Notes under the pieces: generated by a model
Told to the model about the DNA's origin: nothing
The model's input: the letters and a program-made list of their open reading frames with translations, nothing else
Database searches by the model: none
Shown: one piece after another, positions 36,798 to 46,655 of the stretch
Position numbering within the stretch: the first letter of the stretch is position 1
Layout: the number at the start of each line of letters is the position of its first letter
Position numbers and translations under genes: made by a program
Source: Eubacterium sp.
Lineage (GTDB): Bacteria > Bacillota > Clostridia > Lachnospirales > Lachnospiraceae
Reading direction: 5' to 3'
Length of the DNA stretch: 64,000 bases
NCBI GenBank assembly: GCA_017965495.1
Contig: JAGCPW010000025.1
Coordinates: 27,692 to 91,691 of the forward strand

Positions 36798-36826
36798 TTG
36801 TAATTGTATTTTTTAAGTTATATAAT
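36798..36826 (+). promoter_or_regulatory. sigma-A promoter of the surface CBM protein
   Basis: TTGTAA (36798-36803), 17-base spacer, TATAAT (36821-36826). The 150 bases upstream are very AT-rich with GACAAA/TTTGTC motifs (36677 region, 36707, 36740) that could be regulator sites. Confidence 0.7.
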
Positions 36827-36876
36827 TTAAACTACATTAAAAGGGATAATATGCTATTTTTTAAAGGAGGCAAATT

Positions 36877-37662
36877 ATGAAAATGATGAAAAAATTGGTA
36901 GCAGTAGTTGCTGCACTAACACTAACACTTGGTATGGTATCTACAGCTATGGCAGCTTCATGGCAGACATACTTTGGTCTAAACAAGGGCTGGTATGAAG
37001 GTATGAAAGCTACACTAACATCAAACTCAGCTACAGGCTGGACTGCTAAGGTTTCAGACATCGGCTGGGGCGGCTGCTGGGGTGGCCAGGTATTCCAGAA
37101 GGGTGTATCAATCAAGGCAGGTCAGCAGTACACTATTAAGTTCACTATTAAATCTTCTAAGCTAGACAAGTATGTTTACTTAAAGATTGGTGATGAATCA
37201 GGTAAGAAGATGAACCTAGGTAAATGGATTGACTGTAAGAAGGGTAAATCAGTTACAGTAAATGAGACATTTACTGCTAAGTATAATGGAAAAGATATCT
37301 ACTTTGGTATCGGTGGTGACTTTGGTGACAGATCTAAGGTTAAGACTGATAAAGACGCTAAAGTAAGATATAAATATGCTCCAAACAAGAAGTTGGATGG
37401 TAGACTAGGCGGAGACGCAGCAGCTAAGCATCCTACAGTTATTTCTGTAACAGGATTTTCATTTGGCGCACCTGCATCTAATGGCGGAAGCAGCAATGGT
37501 TCAAGCAACGGCACTGTAAACAGTAATGGTACTGTTAACACAGTTACAACAACTGATGGCACAGTTGCTACTGGTGATTTCACACCTATCGCTTGCGGAG
37601 CTACAGCAGTTCTAGCTGCAGCAGCAATTGTTGTATTTGCTAAGAGAAGACAGGAAGATTAA
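36877..37662 (+). CDS. Surface protein with CBM4/9-like carbohydrate-binding domain
   Basis: 261 residues. A signal peptide (MKMMKKLVAVVAALTLTLGM, cleavage near AMA-A) leads into a beta-sandwich domain (about 28-190) with the family-4/9 pattern WGGQVFQKGVSIKAGQQYTI (about 69-88). A Gly/Ser/Thr/Asn linker follows (about 200-228), then ATGD, a hydrophobic helix (about 235-255) and the tail AKRRQED. The helix-plus-basic-tail is a cell-wall sorting layout, though no LPxTG is present. The ribosome site AAAGGAGG is very strong, so high expression is likely. Placed just ahead of the glucan uptake genes, it may hold beta-glucan at the surface. Confidence 0.7.
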   Translation: MKMMKKLVAVVAALTLTLGMVSTAMAASWQTYFGLNKGWYEGMKATLTSNSATGWTAKVSDIGWGGCWGGQVFQKGVSIKAGQQYTIKFTIKSSKLDKYVYLKIGDESGKKMNLGKWIDCKKGKSVTVNETFTAKYNGKDIYFGIGGDFGDRSKVKTDKDAKVRYKYAPNKKLDGRLGGDAAAKHPTVISVTGFSFGAPASNGGSSNGSSNGTVNSNGTVNTVTTTDGTVATGDFTPIACGATAVLAAAAIVVFAKRRQED

Positions 37663-37701
37663 TTAATAGCAATTACTATATAAAAATTGTATAAATTGTA
37701 C

Positions 37702-37732
37702 AAAAAAAAGCACCTCTAGGGGTGCTTTTTTT
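37702..37732 (+). terminator. Terminator after the CBM protein
   Basis: AAAAAAAAGCACC and GGGTGCTTTTTTT around TCTAGG; strong stem with a T run. Confidence 0.85.
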
Positions 37733-37733
37733 G

Positions 37734-37762
37734 TTGAATCCGACCTAATCCTTTGATATAAT
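37734..37762 (+). promoter_or_regulatory. Promoter of the solute-binding protein gene
   Basis: TTGAAT (37734-37739), 17-base spacer, TATAAT (37757-37762). Confidence 0.65.
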
Positions 37763-37775
37763 TTTACTTGTAGAA

Positions 37776-37790
37776 TTTCACTATGTGAAA
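37776..37790. promoter_or_regulatory. Palindromic candidate operator
   Basis: TTTCACTATGTGAAA, six-base arms around TAT, just after the predicted start of transcription; a further GTGAAA occurs at 37801-37806. Position suits a repressor roadblock. Confidence 0.45.
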
Positions 37791-37837
37791 GTTCGGGTAA
37801 GTGAAAATTTTTTCAGGATCATAAGGAGGAAACAAAC

Positions 37838-39499
37838 ATGAAAAAATTTGGTCGTAAAGCATTAGCATTAATGCTTGGTTTAGTATTATGCGTATCTATG
37901 TTCGCATTTACTGGCTGCGGAGGAAGCAGCTCAGATCCTGCTAGTTCAGGATTAGTTGACAGTGATATCAAAGGTGACATCTCAATTATGACTTGGGGTG
38001 GAGACGGAAAATATCACGAAGATATTGGTTCAGAAGACCTTAGCGATAGCAAACTAACATCACAGAATGTTGCACAGGTTTATGCAGTAGCTAAGAAGTT
38101 TAAAGAAAAATATCCTAATGTAAAAATTAACATTTGGGCAAAAGCTGGTGACCCTAACCAGCCAGGAACTCCTTCATGGGATCAGGAAATTGAAAACTTT
38201 AAGACAAAGTATGGTAAATATCCTGACATCTGGGGAGCAGACGATATCATCTCAGATATCAAAAAAGGTCTAGTTGCTGATTTATCAGTATACAAGAACG
38301 AAGATTCATACAAAGCTTATAACAAGACTTTGATGAAACAGATGAATTACGATGGTATGCAGGCAGGACTTCCTTCATACACTATCCCTTGGGGAATTTG
38401 GATTAACAAGTCATTAGCAGCAGATAACAATATCGATGTTCCAGATCCAGATTGGAGCATCCAAGAGTTTACAGATTTCGTAAACCAGGCAGATAAGGAG
38501 TCATTCTTCGGTATGAAGTGTGCGGCTACTGACCCTGCAGGACACGACGGACACGGCCCTATGGATATCCTAGATATGGGCGTTCCTTCAATCAACAAGC
38601 AGATTAAAGAGAAGAACAGTATTGATCTAAATACAGACGAAGTTAAGAGTCTTCTAAAGTATGCTTCACAGTGGGCTGCTTCATCAGTTGACTCAGCAGA
38701 AGGTGCAGAAACACTTTCAGCAGAAATCGCTCAGGAAAACATGGGCTATTCATGGACATACTTCGTAAACAACAGAACTTTGATTAACGTTGAGGATCCT
38801 TGGTACTTGACAGCAGGTGCTGATCCATCAAACAAGAAATCAAACGTTTACATCAAAGCTAAAGATTGGGACTTCTATCCATTCCCATCTACAGAGTACA
38901 TGGATGATGAGAACACTATTAAGCTAGTTATTGACCCTATTTGTCTACACAACTATGCACTAGATGACTCAAATCCACAGATGAGCAAGGCTGAAAAGTC
39001 TAAATTAGACTTAACATATACATTCTCAACATACTGGACAGCTTCTACAGAAGCTAGACAGGCTATCTATGATCAAGGATGGACTCAGGACGGCGTACAC
39101 AAAGATTCAGCTGCCAGCGATACATTCCCTGTAGTAACAGGCGATGCATATGATGAGCAGATGGATATCTGGAACGAGCATCCAGCACACAAGGTTTACA
39201 AGGATAAAGAAGGATTCCAGAAGGTTATCAAGATCTTCAAGGAAGGTAAATCTTGGGATTACGTAGATAAATGTTGGACTAAGAAGATTTCAGAACACGG
39301 CGAAGAAATCTACACACTTCAAGAGTGGATTTCATGTAACGACAAAGACGTTGCAGGTGCTTGGATGACAGATAAGAACTGGGCAGACTCAGTTAAGTCT
39401 AAGCTAGCTGACTGGAATAAGACTATTAACAAACGTATCAAGAAAGCTGACGCTGAATTTAAGGCAGCTTTGAAGAAGTACTACGGAAACACTAAATAA
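37838..39499 (+). CDS. ABC transporter solute-binding lipoprotein (sugar type)
   Basis: Extracellular receptor of 553 residues. The signal peptide ends in the lipobox FTGC (Cys about 27), then a Ser/Gly linker, and from about 45 a family-1-like binding fold: ISIMTWGGDGKYHED, KYPDIWGADDIISDI, GLPSYTIPWGIWINKSLAAD. It is longer than the usual 400-450 residues. The AGGAGG site is strong. It is first in the transport run, but a partial terminator at 39550 separates it from the permeases, which would give excess receptor. Ligand is inferred to be an oligosaccharide, likely a beta-glucan fragment. Confidence 0.85.
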   Translation: MKKFGRKALALMLGLVLCVSMFAFTGCGGSSSDPASSGLVDSDIKGDISIMTWGGDGKYHEDIGSEDLSDSKLTSQNVAQVYAVAKKFKEKYPNVKINIWAKAGDPNQPGTPSWDQEIENFKTKYGKYPDIWGADDIISDIKKGLVADLSVYKNEDSYKAYNKTLMKQMNYDGMQAGLPSYTIPWGIWINKSLAADNNIDVPDPDWSIQEFTDFVNQADKESFFGMKCAATDPAGHDGHGPMDILDMGVPSINKQIKEKNSIDLNTDEVKSLLKYASQWAASSVDSAEGAETLSAEIAQENMGYSWTYFVNNRTLINVEDPWYLTAGADPSNKKSNVYIKAKDWDFYPFPSTEYMDDENTIKLVIDPICLHNYALDDSNPQMSKAEKSKLDLTYTFSTYWTASTEARQAIYDQGWTQDGVHKDSAASDTFPVVTGDAYDEQMDIWNEHPAHKVYKDKEGFQKVIKIFKEGKSWDYVDKCWTKKISEHGEEIYTLQEWISCNDKDVAGAWMTDKNWADSVKSKLADWNKTINKRIKKADAEFKAALKKYYGNTK

Positions 39500-39549
39500 T
39501 AAAGGGTCCGTAGGGTAAGAGTTAATAGATTTTAATTAAATCAAACAAT

Positions 39550-39582
39550 GCGGAACTGTCTAAAAATGGCGGTTCCGCTTTT
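39550..39582 (+). terminator. Hairpin after the solute-binding protein, probable partial terminator
   Basis: GCGGAACTG (39550-39558) and CGGTTCCGC (39570-39578) with one G-T pair, then TTTT. No new promoter is obvious before 39650, so downstream genes may rely on read-through. Confidence 0.65.
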
Positions 39583-39649
39583 GTACTTAGAGATAGTTAT
39601 TTTTAAGTAAAAAACGGTAACAAATAAGGAAGATTGGAGAGAAACAACA

Positions 39650-42600
39650 ATGAAAAGAAGAGTAATCACAACACTAATAATCGTAGCGTGTGTCATTGTT
39701 GCGGGAATCATTCTTTTCAATTTTGTATTAAAGACTGAGCCTAGCTATGTCAAAGATATAAGCAACGAAGAATTCGAAGAAGCTTATAAGGTTCTTAGCA
39801 CATCATATCTAAATGATGGCGAAGAGGCTGAAGTGTACTATACCGATTTCATTAGAAAGAATAGTGAGATTGGTAAAGGCGAAGCTAGTGCTAATGTAGA
39901 TGGTGGCGTTTCCACTGACAGTTTTTATGAGAAGAACAAAGATGATGAGAATGTTCCTGAAGCTGTAAAAGATTATAGCAAGCCTATGAAATCCTTGGAT
40001 TATCAGGATAAGGCTAAGTATAACGTTACAGTTGATAAGTCAGGTTTGTACTACTTGGCAGTGGACTACATTTCAGTTGGTAGTTCACTATCCAACTACA
40101 CTGTTAGTATGACAGTGAACGGAAAGCAAGAGTATTCTGAGATGAATACTATTAGACTTCCTATCACTTGGAAAGATACTGACAAGAAGAGCTTTGTGAG
40201 CAGCGGCGCTCTAAAGACCTTCCCTAAGGATGGTTACGGAGATGAGATGACTCCAAAGCAGAAGAAAGTACAACAATGGGAAAAGGGCACTTATCTATAT
40301 AACAATACATACACTTCGACCACTCCATTGTGCTTCTACCTAAAGAAGGGTAGCAATGAGATTGTTTTAGAAAATGTTTCTTCAGGTGGTTTAGGTATTG
40401 GTAGCCTAAAAGCAGTAGAAGCGAAGGACAAGACAAAATCATACAAAGAGTACAGCAAAGCACATGGAAAAGAAGCGGTTATCAAAGATGATAAATACGC
40501 GCTTCAAATCGATGCTGTAAATTATTTCAGAAAGAATTCTACTGAAATAACATACGATAATGATATTGATGATTCACTTACTAGATTCAATATAGATTAC
40601 AAAAAAATCAACATTTTGAAATGGGGAGAAGCTGGTGTAGAAACTACTTACACATTTGATGTGAAGAAGACTGGTAACTACAACCTAGCGTTCCACTTCA
40701 AAAACGGCAAGAAAGAGTTTGAAACATTTGAAACTGTAAAGATAGACGGCAAAGTACCTTTCAGCGAAATGTACAACTATTCATTTAGTCCAGAGCAGTC
40801 TAGTTATCAAAATGCTACTCTAGAAGACAAGAAAGGAAATCCTTATAAGTTCTACCTAGAAAAGGGCAAACATACGCTCACTATCAAGCAGGAAAATGAG
40901 CCTATCATGGAAGCTTATAGATATGCATTGTTGATAGAGCAGCACGTAACAAACTTTGACTTGGAAATCAAGAAGATTACTGGTGCTGAAGTTGATGAGA
41001 ACCGTAACTGGAAGATGACTAAGTACATCAAGAACATTGATGGTTACCTAGATTCTTACTCAGATATGATTCAGCACATCAGATATTTACTTCAGGATTA
41101 CTCTACTAATGGTAATGCTGGAGCTGTTCTTGCTTATCTAGATCAGGCAGATATCTTTATTAAGAACATGAAGGAATATCCAGATGATATCGCACTTCAT
41201 ACTCAAGATTTGACTGGTCCAGATAACTCCATCTTAGTTGCGCTAAGTAGTTTCGTTCAGGAATTGACTAACAACGAATTTACACTTGATCGCATATACG
41301 TATTTGGAGATGAAGATCAATTAGAAAAGGCAAACAGTTCATTTGGTAGTTCACTTTGGACAGGAATTAGATCTTTGGTTAATACTTTCGTAACTGACAA
41401 GTATGATACAAAGATTTCCGAAGACAAAGACACCATCACTATCTGGTTCAACAAGGCTACTACACACGTTAACTTGTTGCAGAAGATGGCTGCCAGTGAC
41501 TTCACAAAATATTACAAAGAGAAAACTGGAAAAGATATTAAAGTACATATCACAGCTATCCCTGACCCATCTAAGTTTACTCTAGCTATCGCAGCTAAGA
41601 AAACTCCTGATGTGGCTATGGGACTAATGTCATATATGCCATTCGACTTGTGTAGCCGTGGTGCTTTATATGACTTCACAAAATTCCCTGATTTCTGGCA
41701 AGTAGCGAATAGATTCCCAACAGGTGCTTTCGTTTCATATGTTTACAACGAAGGTGTCTACGCTGTTCCAGAGCAGACAGATTTCAACGCAGTTGTTTAC
41801 AGAAAAGATATCTTTAGACAGTTAGGTGTTAAGGTTCCAGACAACTGGGATGAACTAATTGACATCCTTCCAACACTCCAGAGATATGGTAAGAACTTCT
41901 ACCACAATATTTCTCTTGGTGTTACAGGATACAAGTGGTTCTATCAGACAGCACCTATGATTCTACAAAACGGTGGACAACTATACATTCAGGATAAGAA
42001 TGGAATAGTTAAGACTGGTATTGATAGCAAGAATGCGATTAGAGGTATGCAGTTACTTGGAGACTTGTTCAACAAGTACTCACTAGATACTTCAGTTAAC
42101 TCATTCTTCAACTCATTTAGATATTCAACACTTCCAATCGGTATTATCGGAATGGAAGACTACACACTAATCAAGAATGGTGCTCCAGAACTTGATGGTG
42201 AGTGGGAGATTGCTCCATATATTGGAACAAAACAGAAAGATGGCGTAACAAATAGAACATTCGTAGCGAACGGTACTGGTGCAGCCATCATGAAAGGTTC
42301 TAAGAAGAAAGAAGCCGCTTGGGAATTCATTAAATGGTGGACAAGTAAAGATGTTCAGACAGAGTACACTAATACACTTACATCATCATATGGTAAGACA
42401 TACTTCTGGCTATCATCTAACTTAGAAGCATTGCAGAATAACCCAATGGATGAAAAAGATAAGAACGTAATGCTCAAACAGATTAATTGGGTAACAGACG
42501 TTACAAGAACACCAGGTCAGTACTTACTAGAGAGAACAATTTCTAACATTTGGACTAGCATGGTATTTGACGGTGTTTCAGCACAAGTTTCAGTCGACGA

Positions 42601-42757
42601 AAAGAAAGCCGATGTAAACAAGGAAATCACACGTAAGATGACAGAACTTGGTTACTACAACGACAAAGGAAAACTTATTAAGAAGTTTAAACTTCGTGGC
42701 TATGACTGGATAAAGAAAAATCAAGAAAATGCTTTAAAGAAAGGGGGTAAGAAATAA
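39650..42757 (+). CDS. Giant membrane-anchored solute-binding protein with N-terminal carbohydrate-binding-like domains
   Basis: 1035 residues. An N-terminal anchor (about 5-27, ITTLIIVACVIVAGIILFNF) lacks a lipobox. Two beta-sandwich-like regions follow, about 35-270 (SGLYYLAVDYISVGSSLSNY) and 275-460 (TGNYNLAFHFKNGKKEFETF), resembling CBM6/35 folds. A helical region spans about 465-610. From about 612 a solute-binding domain runs to the end: TITIWFNKATTHVNLLQKMA, PEQTDFNAVVYRKDIFRQLG, GSKKKEAAWEFIKWWTSKD. Standard receptors lack the 600-residue front part. The gene overlaps the permease by one base. Likely binds long glucan outside and passes the end to the permeases; this is inference. Confidence 0.8.
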   Translation: MKRRVITTLIIVACVIVAGIILFNFVLKTEPSYVKDISNEEFEEAYKVLSTSYLNDGEEAEVYYTDFIRKNSEIGKGEASANVDGGVSTDSFYEKNKDDENVPEAVKDYSKPMKSLDYQDKAKYNVTVDKSGLYYLAVDYISVGSSLSNYTVSMTVNGKQEYSEMNTIRLPITWKDTDKKSFVSSGALKTFPKDGYGDEMTPKQKKVQQWEKGTYLYNNTYTSTTPLCFYLKKGSNEIVLENVSSGGLGIGSLKAVEAKDKTKSYKEYSKAHGKEAVIKDDKYALQIDAVNYFRKNSTEITYDNDIDDSLTRFNIDYKKINILKWGEAGVETTYTFDVKKTGNYNLAFHFKNGKKEFETFETVKIDGKVPFSEMYNYSFSPEQSSYQNATLEDKKGNPYKFYLEKGKHTLTIKQENEPIMEAYRYALLIEQHVTNFDLEIKKITGAEVDENRNWKMTKYIKNIDGYLDSYSDMIQHIRYLLQDYSTNGNAGAVLAYLDQADIFIKNMKEYPDDIALHTQDLTGPDNSILVALSSFVQELTNNEFTLDRIYVFGDEDQLEKANSSFGSSLWTGIRSLVNTFVTDKYDTKISEDKDTITIWFNKATTHVNLLQKMAASDFTKYYKEKTGKDIKVHITAIPDPSKFTLAIAAKKTPDVAMGLMSYMPFDLCSRGALYDFTKFPDFWQVANRFPTGAFVSYVYNEGVYAVPEQTDFNAVVYRKDIFRQLGVKVPDNWDELIDILPTLQRYGKNFYHNISLGVTGYKWFYQTAPMILQNGGQLYIQDKNGIVKTGIDSKNAIRGMQLLGDLFNKYSLDTSVNSFFNSFRYSTLPIGIIGMEDYTLIKNGAPELDGEWEIAPYIGTKQKDGVTNRTFVANGTGAAIMKGSKKKEAAWEFIKWWTSKDVQTEYTNTLTSSYGKTYFWLSSNLEALQNNPMDEKDKNVMLKQINWVTDVTRTPGQYLLERTISNIWTSMVFDGVSAQVSVDEKKADVNKEITRKMTELGYYNDKGKLIKKFKLRGYDWIKKNQENALKKGGKK

Positions 42758-43677
42758 TGGCAGAAGTTGTTGGTAAAAAACATTTTTACAATAAAGACGG
42801 ATTTAGATCATTTAGTCTCTTATTCCCTTACGCATTACTATTTTGTGGATTTATCCTAATCCCTATTGTTATAGCGATGGGATTGTCATTTACATACTTT
42901 GACGTTATCAATACCCCAACATTTGCGGGTATGCAAAACTACATCACTCTATTAACAGGTGATGAGATTTTCATGAAGTATGTACTTCCAAATACAATCC
43001 TATACGCGATAGTAGTAGGTGTGGGAGGATACGCATTATCATTTATTATGGCTTGGATACTTGCACAGGTTACTCCTAGATTTAGAACAATCTATGCTCT
43101 AGCGATGTATACACCATCACTTGCAGGTATGATTATGATTCCATACGTTTGGAAGATTATCTTCTCAGGTGACCAGGCAGGTCTTGCCAATGCGTATTTG
43201 ATGAAATTCGGATTTATAGAACAGCCGATACAGTGGTTGCTATCGTCGGATTACTTTATGCCGATTATGATCTTCGTATCCCTATGGTCATCCATGGGTA
43301 TCGGTTTCTTGGCGATGCTTTCAGGTATTATGAATATCGACCAAGAGCTATACGAGGCAGCGTACATTGATGGTATTAAGAACAGAGCACAAGAAATTGT
43401 TTACATCACAGTGCCATCTATGAAACCACAGATGTTATTCGGTGCCGTTATGTCTATCGTTAACGCCTTCAACATGGGCTGGATTGGTGTACAGTTGGCA
43501 GGTGCCAACCCAACACCAGAGTACGCTGGTCAGTTGATCGCTAACCACATAGACGATTACGCATATATTAGATACGAGATGGGATATGCTTCAGCCATAT
43601 CTGTTACTCTTTTGTGTCTAGTATATCTATGTAGTAGAGTAGCAAACAATCTCTTTACAGAGAAAGATGAATATTAG
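42757..43677 (+). CDS. Sugar ABC transporter permease, MalF type (first pair)
   Basis: Inner-membrane permease of 306 residues with six predicted helices (for example about 17-40, 78-100, 113-135, 165-190). The EAA loop that docks the ATPase reads EAAYIDGIKNRAQEIVYITV (about 207-226). The start overlaps the receptor stop (TAATG). No ATP-binding gene lies nearby; Firmicutes commonly share an MsmX/MsiK-type ATPase. Confidence 0.92.
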   Translation: MAEVVGKKHFYNKDGFRSFSLLFPYALLFCGFILIPIVIAMGLSFTYFDVINTPTFAGMQNYITLLTGDEIFMKYVLPNTILYAIVVGVGGYALSFIMAWILAQVTPRFRTIYALAMYTPSLAGMIMIPYVWKIIFSGDQAGLANAYLMKFGFIEQPIQWLLSSDYFMPIMIFVSLWSSMGIGFLAMLSGIMNIDQELYEAAYIDGIKNRAQEIVYITVPSMKPQMLFGAVMSIVNAFNMGWIGVQLAGANPTPEYAGQLIANHIDDYAYIRYEMGYASAISVTLLCLVYLCSRVANNLFTEKDEY

Positions 43678-43691
43678 AAAGGAGGATCATA

Positions 43692-44561
43692 ATGGCAAAT
43701 TTTCAAGGTAATAGAATTAACCCATCGAGATTTTCCAGAGGACAGATTAAGTTCCACATAATCTCGCTACCGTTATCCATATTTATGATTACTCCTATCG
43801 TATTCGTAATATGTAACGCGTTTAAACCTCTTGGAGAATTGTTCAGATTCCCACCAAGAATTTTCGTATACAATCCAACATTGGATAACTTTAGGAATCT
43901 GATGGAAATGGCTGGTAACACTGGTATTCCAATGTCCAGATATTTCCTTAACTCTTTGATCGTAACTGGTCTTACTGTAGTACTCAACTTGATTATTACA
44001 ATTATGGCTGCTTACGTATTCTCAAAGAAGAAATTTAAATTAAGCGGTGCTTTATGGGAAATCAACCAGTTAGCTCTTATGTTCGTAGCTACAGCCGTGG
44101 CTATTCCTAGATACTTGGTTATCGTTAAGATAGGAGCATATAACACTTGGTTCGCACACATCCTACCACTTATTGCTGTACCAGTAGGACTCTTCTTGGT
44201 AAAACAGTTCGTGGATGGAATCCCAGATGCACTTATCGAAGCTGCCGTTGTGGACGGAGCTGGAGATATAAGAATACTTAGAAGTATTATTATTCCTTTA
44301 GCAAAGCCAGCGCTTGCTACTACAGTAGTGTTGACATTCCAGGCAGTTTGGATGAACGCAGAAACTTCAAACAACTATATTACAAATGAGTCACTGAGAA
44401 CGTTTACGTACTACGTAACGGCCCTTGGTGTTAATACCCAGATGTCTGCGCAAGGTATGATGGCGGCGGCCAATATGATTTGGTTCTTGCCTAACTTAAT
44501 CATATTCATTGCAATGCAGTCTAAGGTTATGAACACAATGGCTAGCTCAGGTATCAAGTAA
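43692..44561 (+). CDS. Sugar ABC transporter permease, MalG type (first pair)
   Basis: Partner permease of 289 residues with six helices and the EAA loop EAAVVDGAGDIRILRSIIIP (about 179-198). AAGGAGG precedes the ATG. Together with the previous gene it forms the channel served by one of the two receptors. C-terminal end MNTMASSGIK is typical for MalG-like proteins. Confidence 0.92.
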   Translation: MANFQGNRINPSRFSRGQIKFHIISLPLSIFMITPIVFVICNAFKPLGELFRFPPRIFVYNPTLDNFRNLMEMAGNTGIPMSRYFLNSLIVTGLTVVLNLIITIMAAYVFSKKKFKLSGALWEINQLALMFVATAVAIPRYLVIVKIGAYNTWFAHILPLIAVPVGLFLVKQFVDGIPDALIEAAVVDGAGDIRILRSIIIPLAKPALATTVVLTFQAVWMNAETSNNYITNESLRTFTYYVTALGVNTQMSAQGMMAAANMIWFLPNLIIFIAMQSKVMNTMASSGIK

Positions 44562-44573
44562 GGAGGCAGAGTT

Positions 44574-46655
44574 ATGAGATTTATTAAAAGATCGTTAGTT
44601 CTGCTCCTTGCAGTAACTTTCGTAATTATGAGTGCTTTGCCTGTAGCAGCATCACAGGCCACAAGTTATACATACACTTTGGATGATGACAGCGAGATGG
44701 TAAGAACACAGGATGCTTATCTTCCAGATAGAACTATCACTGATTTAGGGCTAGATAGTCCACAGGATATGTTCATCACAGATGACAATATTGCTTACAT
44801 CGCAGATTCAGGAAATGCCAGAGTAGTTGTATACAATATCGACACAGGAAAAGTAGAAAAAGAGTTTTCAAAGGAAACTGTTAAGGATCCTAAATTTGAA
44901 GGATTTGATAAACCATCAGGTTTGTTCATATCTAAAAAAGGTGAACTCTTTGTAGCAGACCCTGGTAAGAAAACTGTATTTAAGTTCGACAAGAACGGAC
45001 AATACGAGAGAAGATACGATAGACCTACAGCAGTTATCTTTAACGGAAGCGGTAGTAAAGATAAAACTAACTACGAGCCAAGTAAAGTAGCTATCGATAG
45101 TGGTGAAAACCTATATATCGTATCAGAAGGTTTGTACGATGGTATTATCCAGCTTGCTAAAACTGGCGAGTTCTTAGGATACTTCGCGACAAACAAAGCA
45201 AAACTATCACCTGTTCAGGCATTCTTGAAGATGATCTATACAAAAGAGCAGGCGAAGAATTCTACATTATTAAATACTGACCCACAGACATTCTCTAATG
45301 TGTTCGTAGACAAAAAGGGAATGGCGTACTCAGTTTCTATGAATGCTCCAGACGATGGACTTAAGAAACATAGTACAAAGGGTTCTAACATGTTTAAAAA
45401 CGATGTAGTTTGTACAGAACACTTAACAGACGTAACAGTAGATGGTAATGGAATCATTTACACATCTGATACAGAAGGTTTCATTTGTGTATACACACCT
45501 GACGGAGAACTAATCTTCAAACTTGGTGCGAAGGTTAATGACATGTCTATTTCAGGTTTGTTCAAGTCTTTAGTTACTATAGCAGTAGATAACAAAGGAA
45601 ACATTTGGACAGCCGACGGTGATAATGGATATCTACAGTCATTCTCTCCAACAGAGTATTCAACTACCATTTATCACGCGCTTACTGAATATGAAAAAGG
45701 TAACTATGATGTGGCACTAGCTGACTGGAGTTACGTACTAAGACTTAACCAGATGTCAGTGCTAGCTCACAACGGAGTTGCTAAAGCATATTACAACAAC
45801 GAGAAATACCACAAAGCGATGGAAGACTTTGAAATCGCTGGTAACAGAGAAGGTTATTCAGAGGCGTACTGGGAAGTTCGTAATAAACAAATTCAAAAAT
45901 ACTTAGGACCATTCTTAATAGTAGTAATTCTACTAATAGTACTAAGAATTGTAATAGGTGTTATAGATAAGAAGAAAAAGATTCCACAGGCTAAGAAGAA
46001 CCTTGGTAAGAAACTTAGCAAGGTACCAATAATTAGCGAGATAGGATATGCGTTCAAGTGCGCGAGACATCCTATCGACAGATACTATGACATTAGAGTT
46101 GGTAAGCATGGTTCACCACTCACAGCATTAATTATCTATGTTATCTTCTTCGGAGTTTATATGCTCTACACTGTAGGTAAAGGATTTATCTATCAGTATC
46201 AGAAGGTAGAGGATATGGATATGGGAGCTGTAGTAGTTGGTTTCTTTGCAATCCTAATTCTATTCATCATATGTAACTACTTAGTAACATCAATCACAGA
46301 TGGTGATGGTACTATCAAACAGATTTATATGATTCCAGCTTACGGATTAATGCCAGCTATGATAGCAATGCTTCTAACTACTGGACTATCATACTTCCTA
46401 ACATACAACGAAGCATTTATCTTAACTGTAATTATGATTATAGGCGTTGGCTGGTCCATAGCAGTCATATTTGAGGGACTGGCTACAGTTCACGATTATG
46501 ACTTCAAGGGAACAATAGTAAGTTTGATTATTACAGCAGTATTCATCTTGATTGCAGTAATAGTGGTTCTCGTAATTATCATTATGTGGGATCAGCTATC
46601 AGACTTCTTGATAACATTAGGAAAGGAGGTAATAAGAAATGTCACAGGCGGCTAA
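44574..46655 (+). CDS. NHL-propeller / TPR / Yip1-like membrane protein
   Basis: 693 residues with an unusual layout. Signal peptide about 1-27 (LLLAVTFVIMSALPVAA); NHL-type beta-propeller about 55-365 with repeats such as NIAYIADSGNARVVVYNIDT, GELFVADPGKKTVFKFDKNG and GNIWTADGDNGYLQSF; TPR pair about 368-435 (YEKGNYDVALADWSYVLRLN); a membrane helix about 444-465; a basic loop; and a five-helix Yip1-like domain about 495-690. The propeller would face outside. AGGAGG precedes the ATG. It lies inside a transport operon; a role organising the receptor-permease complex is a guess. Confidence 0.75.
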   Translation: MRFIKRSLVLLLAVTFVIMSALPVAASQATSYTYTLDDDSEMVRTQDAYLPDRTITDLGLDSPQDMFITDDNIAYIADSGNARVVVYNIDTGKVEKEFSKETVKDPKFEGFDKPSGLFISKKGELFVADPGKKTVFKFDKNGQYERRYDRPTAVIFNGSGSKDKTNYEPSKVAIDSGENLYIVSEGLYDGIIQLAKTGEFLGYFATNKAKLSPVQAFLKMIYTKEQAKNSTLLNTDPQTFSNVFVDKKGMAYSVSMNAPDDGLKKHSTKGSNMFKNDVVCTEHLTDVTVDGNGIIYTSDTEGFICVYTPDGELIFKLGAKVNDMSISGLFKSLVTIAVDNKGNIWTADGDNGYLQSFSPTEYSTTIYHALTEYEKGNYDVALADWSYVLRLNQMSVLAHNGVAKAYYNNEKYHKAMEDFEIAGNREGYSEAYWEVRNKQIQKYLGPFLIVVILLIVLRIVIGVIDKKKKIPQAKKNLGKKLSKVPIISEIGYAFKCARHPIDRYYDIRVGKHGSPLTALIIYVIFFGVYMLYTVGKGFIYQYQKVEDMDMGAVVVGFFAILILFIICNYLVTSITDGDGTIKQIYMIPAYGLMPAMIAMLLTTGLSYFLTYNEAFILTVIMIIGVGWSIAVIFEGLATVHDYDFKGTIVSLIITAVFILIAVIVVLVIIIMWDQLSDFLITLGKEVIRNVTGG

